A stretch of DNA of 64,000 bases from an uncultured Clostridia bacterium. GTDB taxonomy: Bacteria > Bacillota > Clostridia > Peptostreptococcales > Anaerovoracaceae. The number at the start of each line of letters is the position of its first letter. The first letter of the stretch is position 1. Shown one piece after another: positions 35,467 through 44,769 of the stretch. Location of the stretch: positions 1 through 64,000 of the forward strand of contig CAKQMV010000008.1 in the NCBI GenBank assembly GCA_934255135.1, given 5' to 3'. A program made the position numbers and the translations under genes. The notes beneath the pieces are model-generated. The model was given only the letters and a program-made list of their open reading frames with translations, was not told where the DNA came from and did not search any database.

Positions 35467-37760
35467 GAATCTGCGTGTACGGAATAGTGCAGGGTGTAGG
35501 CTTCAGACCTTTTATTTCAAGACTTGCTGACAGACACGGAATACTCGGAAGCGTGGCGAACAGAGGTTCATATGTTGAGATTTTTGCCTGCGGAGAGGAC
35601 GATGAGCTCGATGCTTTTAAGGCTGGAATTGAAGCTGAGGCTCCACCAAGATCTGCAATTCTTAAAGTAACAAGCAGAGATATATCGGATAAGGCTCCTG
35701 CTTATCATGATTTTCAGATAATAGAGAGCACTGCGGAGAGAGGCGACATCTTCGTATCACCGGATATTGCGACATGTCCGGAATGCAGAAGAGAGCTTTT
35801 TGACAGTGGCAACAGAAGATATATGCATCCGTTCATTAACTGTACGGCATGCGGACCTAGACTTACGATTCTCGATGCGATGCCTTATGACAGGGAACGT
35901 ACGAGCATGAAGGAATTTCCAATGTGTCCGGAGTGCGAGTTTGAATATACTCATCCGGAGACGAGAAGATATGACGCGCAGCCCGTGTGCTGTAACGACT
36001 GCGGACCAGAGGTCTATATAGTCGGAACTGATATCAGAGGAAGAGATGCGATTACACGCGCAAGACAGGCCGTTATTGATGGTGAGATTGTTGCGATAAA
36101 AGGAATCGGAGGCTTTCACCTCTGCTGCGATGCGACTTCGGAGGAGGCTGTAGCAAGACTCAGAAGGCTTAAGAGAAGACCTGCTAAGCCATTTGCAATT
36201 ATGGCTAGAAGTCTTGAAGCGGTGGATAGAATCTGCAGCATTCCATCAGATTCTGTAAGAGAGCTTCTCGATGGACACAGCAAGCCGATTGTTCTTCTTG
36301 AGAGAATAAATGAAGGCGTGCTCGCACCATCGGTTGCACCTGATAATCCGAATGTTGGTGTTATGCTTCCATACGCACCGGTTCAGATGCTGATGTTTGA
36401 CTATAACGACGATCTTGACATCGGAACAGATTATTTTGTAATGACGAGCGGAAATGTATCTGGAGCACCGATCTGCAGAACAGATGAGGATGCAGTAGCT
36501 GAGCTTTCGGATTTCTGCGATGTGATATTAAGTCACAACAGAACGATAAGGCTTCGTGCGGACGACTCTGTTGTGGATGTATATAAGGATGAGCCTTACA
36601 TGATCAGACGTTCAAGAGGCTTCGCTCCTCTGCCTGTTATGACAGAAGAGGAGATTGAGGCATCAGTTCTCGCTGTTGGAGGAGAGCTTAAGAACACATT
36701 CTGCATCGGAAAGGATCAGCTGCTCTATGAATCATCGTTCGTCGGCGATATGGCTGATGTAAGAACGGTAAGAGCTCTGAATGAGTCAATAGACAGAATG
36801 GCAGAGCTTCTTGAGACAGACCCTGAGGTGGTGGTGTGCGACCTTCATCCTAAATACAATACGACCGAGGTTGCTGAAAGATATGCAGATAAGCATAATA
36901 TTCCTCTTATCAGACTTCAGCATCATTATGCTCACATTCTGTCGTGCATGGCGGAAAATGATTATACAGACGAGGTCATCGGCCTGTCTATGGACGGAAC
37001 AGGCTATGGAACAGACGGAACTATCTGGGGTGGCGAAGTTCTCCTGACAAGAAGAGACGGCTTCGAGAGACTTTCTCATATCGATCCGTTTATGCAGGCC
37101 GGCGGTGACCTCTCTGCAAAGGAGGGCTGGAGAATTGCAGCTTCTATGATAGGTTCGCTTTTCGGTGATGATGCAGAGGTAATCTCTGAGAATCTCGGAA
37201 TCTGCAGCGAATCAGAGTTTAAGCTTATTCGCACAATGACAGAGCGAGGAATTAACTCTGTGAAGTCGACGAGTGCGGGAAGACTCTTTGATGCAGTAAG
37301 TGCGATCCTTGGAGTAAGAAGAGCGTCAAGCTTCGAGGGTGAAGCGGCTACAACACTGCAGTTTAGAGCAATTGAAGCTAAGGGCGAATCAAAGTACCCA
37401 GGCCAAAACCGTGGTGACGGTTCGATAGCTTCCGGTGAGATTGTTAAATGGCTCGTAGGAGAGATGCTTCAGGCAACCGATAAAGATCAGACGCAGCGGG
37501 AGCTTGCGTGGGCCTTCCACGAAGCTTTTGCCCGTGAGATGGCGGACTCGGCACTTTACTGGTCGGAGAAGACAGGAATAAAGACAATAGCACTAAGCGG
37601 CGGTGTTATGCAGAATACTCTGCTGCTTGGAATGCTTGAAGAATACCTTGAGGAGAGAGAACTTAAGGTTATAAGACATCATATGATTCCACCGAATGAT
37701 GGCGGAATCGCGCTTGGGCAGGCGCTATATGCCCGTTGGGAGGTAGGAAAATGTGTGTAG
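35454..37760 (+). CDS. hypF: Carbamoyltransferase HypF (cyanide ligand synthesis)
   Basis: The 768-residue protein has the full HypF order: an acylphosphatase domain (about 1-90, GIVQGVGFRPFISRL), two zinc fingers (about 105-185, CPECRRE, CTACGP, CPECEFE, CNDCGP), a YrdC/Sua5 domain (about 195-385, KGIGGFHLCCDA), and a Kae1-like domain (about 395-765, HHYAHILSCM and DGTGYG). It transfers carbamoyl from carbamoyl phosphate to the C-terminal cysteine of HypE, the source of the CN ligands of Fe(CN)2CO. It starts inside the nifK-like gene and overlaps hypC by 10 nt. Confidence 0.97.
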   Translation: MRTLRICVYGIVQGVGFRPFISRLADRHGILGSVANRGSYVEIFACGEDDELDAFKAGIEAEAPPRSAILKVTSRDISDKAPAYHDFQIIESTAERGDIFVSPDIATCPECRRELFDSGNRRYMHPFINCTACGPRLTILDAMPYDRERTSMKEFPMCPECEFEYTHPETRRYDAQPVCCNDCGPEVYIVGTDIRGRDAITRARQAVIDGEIVAIKGIGGFHLCCDATSEEAVARLRRLKRRPAKPFAIMARSLEAVDRICSIPSDSVRELLDGHSKPIVLLERINEGVLAPSVAPDNPNVGVMLPYAPVQMLMFDYNDDLDIGTDYFVMTSGNVSGAPICRTDEDAVAELSDFCDVILSHNRTIRLRADDSVVDVYKDEPYMIRRSRGFAPLPVMTEEEIEASVLAVGGELKNTFCIGKDQLLYESSFVGDMADVRTVRALNESIDRMAELLETDPEVVVCDLHPKYNTTEVAERYADKHNIPLIRLQHHYAHILSCMAENDYTDEVIGLSMDGTGYGTDGTIWGGEVLLTRRDGFERLSHIDPFMQAGGDLSAKEGWRIAASMIGSLFGDDAEVISENLGICSESEFKLIRTMTERGINSVKSTSAGRLFDAVSAILGVRRASSFEGEAATTLQFRAIEAKGESKYPGQNRGDGSIASGEIVKWLVGEMLQATDKDQTQRELAWAFHEAFAREMADSALYWSEKTGIKTIALSGGVMQNTLLLGMLEEYLEERELKVIRHHMIPPNDGGIALGQALYARWEVGKCV

Positions 37761-37957
37761 GATTAGCGGCTAAGGTTGTTGGTATCAAGGATGGTGCGGC
37801 AGTTGTTGATGCATCAGGTGCAAGACGTGAGGTATCAGCTGAGATGATCGAGAATCTTGAACCGGGCGATTACGTAATGGTTCATGCAGGAATTGCAATT
37901 GCGAAGATTACTTCTGACGATACAGAAGAGACAGATGAACTGATGGAGATGCTCTAA
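37751..37957 (+). CDS. hypC: HypC/HybG-family Fe(CN)2CO carrier chaperone
   Basis: The 68-residue OB-fold chaperone begins MCVGLAAK. Cys2, exposed after removal of Met, and the histidine in VHAGIAI are the iron-carrying residues of the family. The ATG at 37751 is chosen over an in-frame upstream codon at 37736 because the family requires Cys at position 2. It binds HypD and carries the Fe(CN)2CO unit to a target apo-enzyme, classically the [NiFe]-hydrogenase large subunit, which is not encoded in this window. Its stop overlaps the hypD ATG by one base. Confidence 0.95.
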   Translation: MCVGLAAKVVGIKDGAAVVDASGARREVSAEMIENLEPGDYVMVHAGIAIAKITSDDTEETDELMEML

Positions 37958-39015
37958 TGGAAGAAAGAAAGCTTACAGCGAGAGAAATAATTGAGCAGTA
38001 CGACGGCCCGAAGATCAGAATTATGGAGGTGTGCGGAACGCATACACACGAAATCTTCAAGCTTGGAATCCGTAATCTGCTCCCGGAGAATATAGAACTT
38101 ATTTCGGGACCCGGATGTCCGGTGTGCGTAACTCCTTGCGGCTTTATCGACATGGCGTGCGAGCTTGCACTCGATAAGGGCTGTACAGTATGCACCTTCG
38201 GAGACCTTATAAGAGTTCCGGGAACCGAGATGAGCCTTGCAGATGCGAGAACTAAGGGTGCTGAGATTAAGATTGTGTATACAGCACTCGATGCGCTTGA
38301 TTTTGCAAGAAATAATCCTGATAAGGACGTTGTGTTCCTCTCTGTTGGATTTGAGACCACAACTCCTGCGGCCTGCCTTACTGTAAAGAAGGCTAAGGAA
38401 GAGGGAATCACCAACTACTCGATTCTTACAGCAAACAAGACTATGCCTAACGCGTACAACGCTCTTAAGGGAAGTGCAGATGCCTTTCTTTACCCTGGTC
38501 ACGTAAATGCGATCACAGGTGAAGAGGATTGCGAGAGACTCGCTTACGAAGAGGGAATCTCAGGCGTTATCGCAGGTTTTACGGCCAAAGAGCTTCTTAC
38601 TGCAATCGCGGTAATAATCCGCAGACTCGAGAAGGGTGAGCCGTTCTTCGTGAATTGCTATCCAAGAGTTGTAACAAGGGAAGGAAGCAAGCCTGCAAAG
38701 AAGCTTATAGACGAGACAATGGAGCTTACAGATTCAACATGGAGAGGACTTGGAGTTATCCCTAAATCAGGTCTTAAGCTCCGCGAGGAATACAAGGATT
38801 ACGATGCATCATACAAGTATGATGTGCCTTACACAGACGGCAAGCCTAATCCGGGATGCCGCTGCGGAGACGTGCTTCAGGGAAAGTGCAAGCCTTGTGA
38901 CTGTTCGCTTTTCGGCAAGATGTGCACACCACTTCACCCGGTTGGAGCTTGTATGGTAAGTAACGAAGGAAGCTGCTCAGCGTTCTATCAGTATGGAGGA
39001 ATAATCAATGGATAA
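37957..39015 (+). CDS. hypD: HypD Fe(CN)2CO assembly scaffold
   Basis: The 352-residue protein has the conserved GPGCPVCVTP motif (about 50-59) and the C-terminal [4Fe-4S] cysteine set (CRCGDVLQGKCKPCDC, FGKMCTPLHPVGACM). HypD with HypC forms the platform where cyanide from HypE is attached to iron and CO is added. The length matches the family. It overlaps hypC by 1 nt and hypE by 8 nt. Confidence 0.97.
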   Translation: MEERKLTAREIIEQYDGPKIRIMEVCGTHTHEIFKLGIRNLLPENIELISGPGCPVCVTPCGFIDMACELALDKGCTVCTFGDLIRVPGTEMSLADARTKGAEIKIVYTALDALDFARNNPDKDVVFLSVGFETTTPAACLTVKKAKEEGITNYSILTANKTMPNAYNALKGSADAFLYPGHVNAITGEEDCERLAYEEGISGVIAGFTAKELLTAIAVIIRRLEKGEPFFVNCYPRVVTREGSKPAKKLIDETMELTDSTWRGLGVIPKSGLKLREEYKDYDASYKYDVPYTDGKPNPGCRCGDVLQGKCKPCDCSLFGKMCTPLHPVGACMVSNEGSCSAFYQYGGIING

Positions 39016-40012
39016 TGTAGTAAAGCTAGCTCATGGTGGCGGCGGAAAGCTGACATCTGAGCTTATCGAGAAGGTATTTAAGAAGCATTTTGCAAACGAG
39101 GCATTTACAGCAGACGATGCTGCAGTTTTAAACATCGGAAGTGGAAACATCGCAATGACTACAGACGGATTTATCGTATCACCGTTTGAGTTCCCTGGCG
39201 GAAACATAGGAAAGCTTTCAATCTGCGGAACTGTTAACGACCTTGCCTGCATGGGAGCAAAGCCTCTTTATATGACATGTGCTTTTGTCATCGAGGAGGG
39301 CTTCCCAATGGACAAGCTTGAGGAGATTGCTGCTCTCATGGAGAAGACTGCTGCAGAGGTTGGCGTTAAGATCGTTGCCGGTGACACTAAGGTTGCAGGT
39401 AAGGGTCAGGTAGACAATGTGTTTATCACAACTACAGGAATCGGCGTTCTGACTGAGGGTGTTAAGACTTCAGGTGCATTTGCAGAGAAGGGTGACAAAA
39501 TCATCGTTACTGGCGATGTTGGACGTCACGGCTGCACAATCCTTCTTGAAAGAGAGGACCTTGGAATCGAGGCTGATATCACGAGCGACTGTGCACCGTT
39601 GTGGAACACTGTAAAGTCTGTAATGGATGCGGCTCCTGACGTTCATGTAATCAGAGATGCTACAAGGGGCGGAGTTGGAACAGTTCTTTACGAAATCGCC
39701 GGCGAGAGTAACGTCGGAATCAGAATTGAGTCAGCAGATATTCCTGTTGATCCTGCTGTAGCAGGCGTATGCGGAATGCTCGGTCTTGATCCGCTCTACC
39801 TTGCCAACGAGGGAACAATGGTTATTATTGCACCTGCTTGTAGTGCTGATGCAGTGCTTACTGCACTTCATAATGATAAGTACGGAAAGAATGCAGCTAT
39901 TATTGGAGAGGTTACTGACGAGATGGCAGGAAGCGTAGTTCTCAGGACTGAGATCGGAACAGAGACAATGCTTCCACAGCCAGGCGGAGAGCTTCTTCCA
40001 AGAATCTGCTAA
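39008..40012 (+). CDS. hypE: HypE thiocarbamate dehydratase (cyanide donor)
   Basis: The 334-residue PurM-like enzyme starts with the HypE signature HGGGGKLTSELI and ends PRIC. The C-terminal cysteine is carbamoylated by HypF and dehydrated with ATP to thiocyanate, which passes CN to HypC-HypD. An intact terminal cysteine argues that the pathway is functional. It is the last of four contiguous hyp genes. hypA and hypB, needed for nickel insertion, and a hydrogenase protease are absent from the window. Confidence 0.97.
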   Translation: MDNVVKLAHGGGGKLTSELIEKVFKKHFANEAFTADDAAVLNIGSGNIAMTTDGFIVSPFEFPGGNIGKLSICGTVNDLACMGAKPLYMTCAFVIEEGFPMDKLEEIAALMEKTAAEVGVKIVAGDTKVAGKGQVDNVFITTTGIGVLTEGVKTSGAFAEKGDKIIVTGDVGRHGCTILLEREDLGIEADITSDCAPLWNTVKSVMDAAPDVHVIRDATRGGVGTVLYEIAGESNVGIRIESADIPVDPAVAGVCGMLGLDPLYLANEGTMVIIAPACSADAVLTALHNDKYGKNAAIIGEVTDEMAGSVVLRTEIGTETMLPQPGGELLPRIC

Positions 40013-40036
40013 TTCCCAGATAATGGAGTAATAGAT

Positions 40037-41092
40037 ATGAATAATCTTGAGAAGCTAAAAGAATTAGTGCTCAAGCTTAAAGACGAAAAGAGACTCGATA
40101 AGGATGAGTGGATACTCCTTATCGAGTCACAAAGTCCTGAGCTTATGGAATTTGTCTCTGAACACGCAAGAAATGTAAGAGAAGCTCACTACGGCAAGGA
40201 TGTCTATGTGAGAGGTCTTATCGAGATAAGCAATTATTGTAAGAATGACTGCTACTACTGCGGAATCAGAAAGAGCAATCTTAATGCGCACAGGTACAGA
40301 CTCTCTAAGGAGACGATACTTGACTGCTGCCGTGAGGGCCATGAGCTTGGCTACAGGACTTTTGTCATGCAGGGCGGCGAGGACATGCACTATAGCGATG
40401 ACCTCGTCTGCGATATAGTTTCATCCATCAAGGCAGAATTTCCAGACTCTGCAGTGACTCTTTCAATAGGAGAGAGGTCACGCGAGAGCTATGCAAGATT
40501 TAAGAAAGCAGGTGCTGACAGATATCTTCTTAGACATGAGACTGCATGCGAGGCTCATTATAGAAAACTTCACCCAGATGAGCTTACTCTTGCGAACAGG
40601 AAAAGATGCCTGTATGATTTAAAGGAACTCGGCTTCCAGGTGGGAGCCGGTTTTATGGTGGGCGCGCCATACCAGACCGTAGATAATCTTGCAGAGGATA
40701 TGATTTTCCTTAAGGAGCTTAGTCCTCATATGGTCGGCATCGGCCCGTTTATTCCACACCACGACACACCGTTTAAAGATATGCCGGCGGGAAGTGCTGA
40801 GCAGACGCTTTATTTTCTCAGCCTTACAAGACTGATGCTTCCATCAGTTCTGCTTCCGGCGACAACTGCACTTGGTACAATCTCTGACAATGGAAGAGAG
40901 CTTGGAATGCTTGCCGGTGCAAACGTTGTTATGCCCAACCTTTCGCCAGCGGAGGTGAGAGGCGATTATCTTCTTTATGATAACAAACTGTGCACCGGAG
41001 ATGAGGCTGCGCAGAATCTTGCTAATCTTAATAAGAGAATGGAGTCGGTCGGCTTTAATATTTCAATGACTCGTGGTGACTGGAAAGAATAA
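40037..41092 (+). CDS. hydE: [FeFe]-hydrogenase maturase HydE (radical SAM)
   Basis: The 351-residue radical-SAM enzyme has C68-x3-C72-x2-C75 (NYCKNDCYYCG) and HydE-typical blocks (GIRKSN, YRLS, FVMQGGED, GADRYLLRHET, LHP, GFMVGAPYQT, GIGPFIPHHDTPF). HydE processes an organometallic Fe(CN)(CO)2-cysteine synthon during H-cluster assembly. It is usually encoded with hydF and hydG. Neither is in this window; the other radical-SAM lyase present, thiH, belongs to the thiamine operon. It follows hypE by 24 nt in the same operon as the nitrogenase-like genes and the TM1266-type gene. Confidence 0.9.
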   Translation: MNNLEKLKELVLKLKDEKRLDKDEWILLIESQSPELMEFVSEHARNVREAHYGKDVYVRGLIEISNYCKNDCYYCGIRKSNLNAHRYRLSKETILDCCREGHELGYRTFVMQGGEDMHYSDDLVCDIVSSIKAEFPDSAVTLSIGERSRESYARFKKAGADRYLLRHETACEAHYRKLHPDELTLANRKRCLYDLKELGFQVGAGFMVGAPYQTVDNLAEDMIFLKELSPHMVGIGPFIPHHDTPFKDMPAGSAEQTLYFLSLTRLMLPSVLLPATTALGTISDNGRELGMLAGANVVMPNLSPAEVRGDYLLYDNKLCTGDEAAQNLANLNKRMESVGFNISMTRGDWKE

Positions 41093-41116
41093 AACTTTGA
41101 AACAGAAGGGAATACA

Positions 41117-42856
41117 ATGAAATTCAAGAGAAATAATCTTTCTAAAATGCTAAGCTACTATAAGCCTTACATGGGACTGTTCCTTGCTGATATGTTCTTT
41201 GCGACAATCAGCTCCGCGATAGCACTGTGTATTCCGCTTGTAGTAAGATACGTTACTTCGACGCTCGTTTACATGAAGCCGGAGGTTATTCTTGCACAGA
41301 CTTTAAAGCTTGCTATTCTGATGCTTGTGCTTGTGCTTGTTGATTTCGGTTCAAGATACTTTATCGGTAACTACGGACATGTGATGGGTGCGAAGATAGA
41401 ATATAACATGCGAGCAGAGATCTTCGACCATATGCAGAAGCTGTCATTCAGGTTCTACGATGATGCCAAGGTCGGACAGCTGATGAGCAGAGTCACAACA
41501 GACCTGTTTGATATCACTGAGCTTCTCCACCACGGTCCTGAGAACATTCTTCTTTCACTTCTCAAGATCTGCGGAGCTCTTGCAATCCTGTTTAGCATCA
41601 ATCCGAAGCTTACATTAGCGGCATTTATTATTCTGCCGTTTATGTTCATATATGCATACGTTCTTAACAAGAAGATGAGAAGGGCATTTAAGCTTAACAG
41701 AGTTAAGATCGCCGAAATCAACGGACAGATCGAGGACAACTTCTCAGGAATCAGAGTGGTAAAGTCATTTGCCAATGAGGATGTTGAGAATGGCAAGTTC
41801 AAGGTAGGAAATGATGGCTTCCTGTCATCAAAGAAGAACAATTACAGATATATGGGCCTTTTCCAGGCCGGAATTCAGGCGTTCAATACGCTGATTACAG
41901 TGTGCGTTATCATAATCGGCTGCGTTCTTATTGCAAGGGACAACCTTAATGTCAGCGATTTCGTAACGTTCCTTCTTTATATTAACGTATTCACTGATCC
42001 TATCAAGACTCTTGTAGATTTTACAGAGATGTTTCAGAACGGATACACAGGCTTCGAAAGATTCAGAGAGATTATGGATATCGAGCCAGATATTCAGGAC
42101 GATCCTGATGCAGAGGAGCTTGGAGATGTAGACGGTAACATAGTATTTGATGATGTATCGTTCTCATATAACGATAATTCTGGCGAGGTTCTTTCGAACG
42201 TAAATCTCGATATCAGACCGGGACAGTATATCGCACTTGTCGGTTCATCCGGTGCAGGTAAGACTACGCTTTGTTCACTTATTCCTCGTTTCTACGATGT
42301 GGATTCAGGAAGAATTCTGATTGACGGACACGACATCAGACATCTCAAGCAGAGAAGCCTCCGTAACAAGATCGGAATCGTTCAGCAGGACGTGTATCTT
42401 TTTGCCGGAACAATCTATGATAACATCGCATACGGTAAGCCGGGTGCGACAAGAGAAGAGGTCATCGAGGCTGCAAAGAATGCGAATGCGCATGACTTTA
42501 TAATGTCACTTGAGGACGGCTACGATACAGATATCGGACAGAGAGGAATCAAGCTCTCAGGAGGTCAGAAGCAGAGACTTTCGATTGCTAGAGTATTCCT
42601 TAAGAATCCACCTATCCTTATCTTTGATGAGGCAACATCGGCACTCGATAACGAGAGCGAGAGAATCGTTCAGGAGTCACTTGAGAAGCTCGCGGCTAAT
42701 AGAACAACTATCGTAATCGCCCACAGACTTTCAACTATCAGAAATGCTGAGAAGATTCTCGTTCTCACAGAGGATGGAATCGCAGAAAGCGGTACGCACG
42801 AGGAACTCCTTCACAAGGGCGGCGTGTACGAGCAGCTTTACAGAGGAACTATCTAA
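41117..42856 (+). CDS. ABC exporter, half-transporter (MsbA/LmrA type)
   Basis: The 579-residue protein has an N-terminal six-helix membrane domain (about 10-305) and a C-terminal ATPase (about 335-575; Walker A GSSGAGKTT, signature LSGGQKQR, Walker B ILIFDEATSALD, H-loop IAHRLST). It acts as a homodimer or heterodimer exporting lipids, peptides or drugs. It starts 24 nt after hydE with AGAAGGGA as RBS and no terminator between, so it may be cotranscribed with the operon, but nothing in it indicates a role in cofactor assembly. Confidence 0.92.
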   Translation: MKFKRNNLSKMLSYYKPYMGLFLADMFFATISSAIALCIPLVVRYVTSTLVYMKPEVILAQTLKLAILMLVLVLVDFGSRYFIGNYGHVMGAKIEYNMRAEIFDHMQKLSFRFYDDAKVGQLMSRVTTDLFDITELLHHGPENILLSLLKICGALAILFSINPKLTLAAFIILPFMFIYAYVLNKKMRRAFKLNRVKIAEINGQIEDNFSGIRVVKSFANEDVENGKFKVGNDGFLSSKKNNYRYMGLFQAGIQAFNTLITVCVIIIGCVLIARDNLNVSDFVTFLLYINVFTDPIKTLVDFTEMFQNGYTGFERFREIMDIEPDIQDDPDAEELGDVDGNIVFDDVSFSYNDNSGEVLSNVNLDIRPGQYIALVGSSGAGKTTLCSLIPRFYDVDSGRILIDGHDIRHLKQRSLRNKIGIVQQDVYLFAGTIYDNIAYGKPGATREEVIEAAKNANAHDFIMSLEDGYDTDIGQRGIKLSGGQKQRLSIARVFLKNPPILIFDEATSALDNESERIVQESLEKLAANRTTIVIAHRLSTIRNAEKILVLTEDGIAESGTHEELLHKGGVYEQLYRGTI

Positions 42857-42871
42857 AGAGGTAAATAATTG

Positions 42872-43780
42872 ATGGATAACATGCTTTATGTTGCACCGCT
42901 TGAGGGTCTGACTATGGCGGTGTGGAGAAAAGCGCATAGAGATGTGTTCGGCGGAGCGGATAAATATTTCGCTCCGTTTATTTCTCCAAATCAGAATATG
43001 TCGCTTACGGAGAAGGAGAGAAGAGATATCACGCAGGATGAGACAGATCTCGTTCCGCAGGTTCTAGTGTCGAATGTAGAACATTTCGCGTGGGCTTGTG
43101 AGACTCTTTTAGAGCTTGGGTATACGGAGCTTAATCTGAACTTCGGCTGCCCGAGTGGAACTGTCACTGCCAAAAGAAAAGGTTCAGGCCTTTTAAGAAC
43201 CCCGGATGCTCTCGATGAGTTTCTCGATGGAGCTTTTGAGGTGTCCCGTGGCATGACAATTTCTGTAAAGACAAGAATAGGTTATGAGGACTCGGACAGA
43301 TGGCCCGAGATTCTTAGCATTTATGAGAAATATCCGATAAGCGAGCTTATCATTCATCCGAGAATCCGTAAGGATTTCTATAAGGGCGAGCCAGATAGAG
43401 AGCTGTTCCTTGAGGCGATGAACGAAAGCCCGCTTAAGCTTGTATATAATGGAGATATTGCATCGCCGGAAGATCCGGCTCTTTCCTATGGCTGTGATGT
43501 GATGGTTGGAAGAGGGCTTATTGCAAGACCATCGCTATTTCGTGAAATAAGAGGAGGAGAGCCTGCGAGCATGGATGAACTTAAGCGCTTTCACGATATG
43601 ATTCTAGAAGGCTATATGGAATATATGCCGGGCGAGCTCCCGCTTCTACATAGAATGAAGGAGTTCTGGCACTATTTTTCGGAAAGCTTTGATGCTGATC
43701 CGAAGCTGGTCAGGAAAATCCTTAAGACTAAGAAGGTTTCAGAATATATGAACGCGGTGAATTCGATTTTTGCCGGATAG
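42872..43780 (+). CDS. tRNA-dihydrouridine synthase
   Basis: The 302-residue FMN-dependent TIM barrel has Dus motifs: APLEGLT at the N-terminus, LNLNFGCPSGTVTAKRKGSGLL with the catalytic cysteine, SVKTRIG, and VMVGRGLIARPSLF near the C-terminus. It reduces specific uridines in the tRNA D-loop. Start options are TTG 42869 and ATG 42872, both within range of AGAGG at 42857-42861. It follows the ABC gene by 15 nt. Confidence 0.93.
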   Translation: MDNMLYVAPLEGLTMAVWRKAHRDVFGGADKYFAPFISPNQNMSLTEKERRDITQDETDLVPQVLVSNVEHFAWACETLLELGYTELNLNFGCPSGTVTAKRKGSGLLRTPDALDEFLDGAFEVSRGMTISVKTRIGYEDSDRWPEILSIYEKYPISELIIHPRIRKDFYKGEPDRELFLEAMNESPLKLVYNGDIASPEDPALSYGCDVMVGRGLIARPSLFREIRGGEPASMDELKRFHDMILEGYMEYMPGELPLLHRMKEFWHYFSESFDADPKLVRKILKTKKVSEYMNAVNSIFAG

Positions 43781-43803
43781 AATAATTGACGGAGAGAGAA
43801 AAC

Positions 43804-44685
43804 ATGATTCAGGATATTGGAAAAGGAAGATTTGATAATCAGTATAAGAATGTAAAAGCGACAGAGGAGGATATGGCTGTCGTTTTCGCCGGTACATGCA
43901 AGAGGGACGATTCAATTCTTGCCGGCGTTGAATGGGCAGATGGCGTAGCTAAGACTGCATACTTTCCGACTGTAGGCGAGCTTTCAGAATGTGGATACAC
44001 AGCTGATGACTTTATTTATCTCTTTTCAATCGACGATCAGAGATATTTCATGCTCGACAGATACAGCGAAACAATCGATGGAGTAGAGAGACTTGCAGAT
44101 TATGAGTTTACTGCAATTAGAACGCTTACTAAGGTTGAGCCGATGGAGCTTGGCATGGCAGCGATTACTGCCTATCATCTCTTCGACTGGTACAGAATCA
44201 ATCAGTTCTGCGGACGCTGCGGCGGCAGGATGGTTCACGACTCTAAGGAACGTGCCAAGCGATGCACATGTGGCTGCGGTAATATGGTATTCCCTAAGAT
44301 CTGCCCTGCGTGCATAATTGCAGTTCGTAATGGTGATACAGTAATCACTTCAAGATATGCAGGAAGAGCTTACAGAGGTCGTGCGCTGATTGCTGGATTC
44401 TGCGAGATTGGTGAGACTGCGGAGGAGACAGTTGCAAGAGAGGTAATGGAGGAGATTGGACTTAAGGTCAAGAACATTACTTATTACGGAAGTCAGCCAT
44501 GGGGAGTTGAGTCAGATCTTCTTCTCGGTTATTATTGCGATGTTGATGGCTCGACAGAGATTCACATCGATGAGGAGGAGCTTGCGATTGCGGAGTGGAC
44601 ACATCGTGAAGACCTCGACCCTGAAGCAAATATGAGAACGCTTACCGGTACGATGCTTAATGCATTCAGAACCGGCGAAATTTAA
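43804..44685 (+). CDS. nudC: NAD(H) pyrophosphatase / RNA decapping NudC-like Nudix hydrolase
   Basis: The 293-residue protein has a zinc ribbon (CGRCGG with CTCGCG and CPAC, about 137-175). The Nudix box GFCEIGETAEETVAREVMEE is followed by IG, and the NudC-type SQPW motif lies downstream (YGSQPWG). NudC hydrolyses NADH to NMNH and AMP and removes NAD caps from RNA. The ATG at 43804 has GGAGAGAG upstream. A longer in-frame version from 43786 would include that site. Confidence 0.88.
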   Translation: MIQDIGKGRFDNQYKNVKATEEDMAVVFAGTCKRDDSILAGVEWADGVAKTAYFPTVGELSECGYTADDFIYLFSIDDQRYFMLDRYSETIDGVERLADYEFTAIRTLTKVEPMELGMAAITAYHLFDWYRINQFCGRCGGRMVHDSKERAKRCTCGCGNMVFPKICPACIIAVRNGDTVITSRYAGRAYRGRALIAGFCEIGETAEETVAREVMEEIGLKVKNITYYGSQPWGVESDLLLGYYCDVDGSTEIHIDEEELAIAEWTHREDLDPEANMRTLTGTMLNAFRTGEI

Positions 44686-44769
44686 ACATAAATATTAATA
44701 AAATCTTAATAATTCAGATACTTTTTTCTTAATGCACCTGTGAAGGATAATAAGCTCGGGAGGTATGAT

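Noticed and set aside
35454..40012. [NiFe]-hydrogenase operon
   Set aside because: No structural subunits, hypA, hypB or protease gene are in the window.
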